The position numbers and the translations under genes were made by a program. A model generated the notes under the pieces. The model made no database searches and was not told the DNA's origin. It saw nothing but the letters and a program-made list of their open reading frames with translations. From Desulfobacterales bacterium (lineage in GTDB: Bacteria > Desulfobacterota > Desulfobacteria > Desulfobacterales > Desulfobacteraceae), in the NCBI GenBank assembly GCA_022361535.1, contig JAKSAU010000943.1, forward strand, positions 1-22,995: a DNA stretch of 22,995 bases, given 5' to 3'. Below, one piece after another: positions 21,675 to 22,995 of the stretch (position 1 is the first letter of the stretch; each line of letters starts with the position of its first letter).

Positions 21675-22995
21675 TTATATTTCCTTTAATTCTTTTGCAA
21701 GTTTCTTAATTTTAAGGGTCATGCCATGCGCATTCCGGTTGGCTTTGCCAGCCACCCATACCTGGGTTGATCCTGTACCTGTCTTCTTAAAACCGATACA
21801 AACTGCCTGGTGAGAAATAAAAAAGGTAACCCAGCATCCAACGATCATGAGGATAAATCCGGCATACACATACCAGACACCAGGATCTCTTGTGACCTGA
21901 AGCCCAGTATAATAGGCTTGTTTATAATCTTTGACTACAACAGTGAACCGCCCTTTACGCATTTTATCAAACGTGGGGAACTTTGTAGGCAGGGCAATCT
22001 GAAAACTTTCCTTATCTTTAAGTGAAATTCTACCAATAAAGGCTTCGCCCAGATTATGTCCCCTGAAATCAAAATGAGGCAAAAAGCCTTCAAAGGTAAA
22101 TGTCCCCAATTCTTCCGGCAGCTGAATGGATTCGGTATTCTTTATGGTATGGGTTACACTGTCACCCGTCAAGTTGTCTGTGATTTCAAACACAGCTTCG
22201 TTTGGTGAGGCGGTCCCATACGAAGACTGAAAAATGTTAATTCCTTTGTACCGAAGCGGGTGGTTGACCAAGATATCCTCAGTGAAGCTTTCTTTATTGT
22301 CTTCAATAATAGTCAGGCTTGATCTGAATTCATCCGGAGCACCAGTGTCGTAAAACTTAACTTCAAATTCGTCGCATCTAATAGAAAAAGGCAATTTGAT
22401 GGGCATACGAGTGGTCGAGTCAAAGACAGTATCTGAAGTGTGTCCCTGGTCAAGGCGGAGACTTGCCTTAAATCCAAACAATGCCCCGATCAGTGCACCG
22501 GCCAAAAGCAGCAACACGCTTGCATGAACCACATATACTCCTATGCGTGTCCATCTGCCTTTTTCACTGTAGAGTACCAGACCCTGATCTGTTTCTTTTT
22601 CAATCAATTGACCAGAGCGACGTGTCAGTATCTTCGCGTAAGCATCCTTTAGTTCAGACAAGTCCTTATTAGATTCAAACTGCTGCTTGTTTTTTGCACG
22701 CTCAAATCGTTGCGGATTAACTGATATTTTTTCTGGAAAAATGATCTTCCAGGTTTTTGATAACCGTTCAATAGAACAGACCACAATATTGATACACAAG
22801 AGCACCAGCAGCAAAAGGTACCACCAAGCATGGTACATGTTATCAAGTTGAAGAACCTGGATCAGGTTATACCATCCAGGTCCGTAAAGATTGATGTAGG
22901 CCTGGGGGCTCCCATTTTGAAGGATCACGGTACCGATAACCGATGTCACAGCCAGAATTACCAGGGTATAGACCGTGAGCTTCACCGACGCAAAA
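21675..22995 (-). CDS. resB: System II cytochrome c maturation protein ResB (5' end cut by window edge)
   Basis: Partner of CcsA in System II haem attachment. 439 codons are visible and the frame is still open at the window end. The first in-frame start-like codon, GTG 22985, is probably not the start: FASVKLTVYTLVILAVTS looks like the usual ResB first helix already under way. Helices follow at about residues 5-22, 48-66, 148-166 and 375-393 (counted from GTG). A large periplasmic domain (about 170-370) contains the family stretch VNHPLRYKGINIFQSSYG. The C-terminal tail is basic and helical. It is followed by ccsA after 5 bp. Confidence 0.93.
   Translation of the reverse strand, partial: FASVKLTVYTLVILAVTSVIGTVILQNGSPQAYINLYGPGWYNLIQVLQLDNMYHAWWYLLLLVLLCINIVVCSIERLSKTWKIIFPEKISVNPQRFERAKNKQQFESNKDLSELKDAYAKILTRRSGQLIEKETDQGLVLYSEKGRWTRIGVYVVHASVLLLLAGALIGALFGFKASLRLDQGHTSDTVFDSTTRMPIKLPFSIRCDEFEVKFYDTGAPDEFRSSLTIIEDNKESFTEDILVNHPLRYKGINIFQSSYGTASPNEAVFEITDNLTGDSVTHTIKNTESIQLPEELGTFTFEGFLPHFDFRGHNLGEAFIGRISLKDKESFQIALPTKFPTFDKMRKGRFTVVVKDYKQAYYTGLQVTRDPGVWYVYAGFILMIVGCWVTFFISHQAVCIGFKKTGTGSTQVWVAGKANRNAHGMTLKIKKLAKELKEI

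Noticed and set aside
22983..22985. GTG as the start codon of ResB
   Set aside because: The frame stays open upstream (F-A-S before VKLTV) and this stretch is the normal beginning of the first ResB helix, so the true start lies beyond the window.
1..22995. CRISPR array, tRNA, rRNA, transposase, prophage or defence system
   Set aside because: No spaced direct repeats, no tRNA fold and no such protein motifs were seen anywhere in the window.

Overview
The window looks like chromosomal DNA of a Gram-negative, complete-oxidiser type sulfate reducer (Desulfobacterota, most like Desulfobacter/Desulfobacula). The main reason is a full Qrc operon (type I cytochrome c3:menaquinone oxidoreductase), a hallmark of sulfate reducers with periplasmic hydrogenases or formate dehydrogenases. 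It lies next to System II cytochrome c maturation genes. The gene style (AT-leaning DNA, strong AAGGAG ribosome binding sites, plant-type DapB, PlsB) agrees. The genus is inferred, not shown.

Region 1 (1-3612, minus strand): hisC, cmk and rpsA run leftwards. rpsA is cut by the left edge after 564 codons and all six S1 domains, and has its own sigma70-like promoter and leader hairpin. Region 2 (3613-4174) has no gene but holds two long imperfect palindromes that look like small repeat elements. Region 3 (4175-6348): a NamZ/DUF1343 exo-muramidase and an RNase HI with an extra N-terminal part on the plus strand, facing a small two-helix membrane protein on the minus strand.

Region 4 (6668-14546, plus strand): a tightly packed run: plsB, a MurU-AmgK fusion, plant-type dapB, a DUF1232-J-domain protein, an alpha/beta hydrolase, a 52-residue membrane peptide, a membrane-anchored ankyrin protein and a small three-helix protein. 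Its theme is the cell envelope: phospholipid acylation, MurNAc salvage and diaminopimelate synthesis. With NamZ it suggests a short MurNAc recycling route. An hsp20 gene with its own promoter follows.

Region 5 (15359-22995, minus strand): resB (cut by the right edge) and ccsA end at a strong terminator. The qrc promoter follows, then a structured leader of about 130 nt, then qrcA-qrcB-qrcC-qrcD and a small 52-codon gene that ends at another strong terminator. ResB/CcsA would attach the haems of QrcA. QrcA passes electrons through QrcB and QrcC to menaquinone at QrcD. The most novel items are the small gene at the end of the qrc operon, the qrc leader, and the NamZ plus MurU-AmgK pairing. I saw no tRNA, rRNA, CRISPR array, transposase or phage gene.
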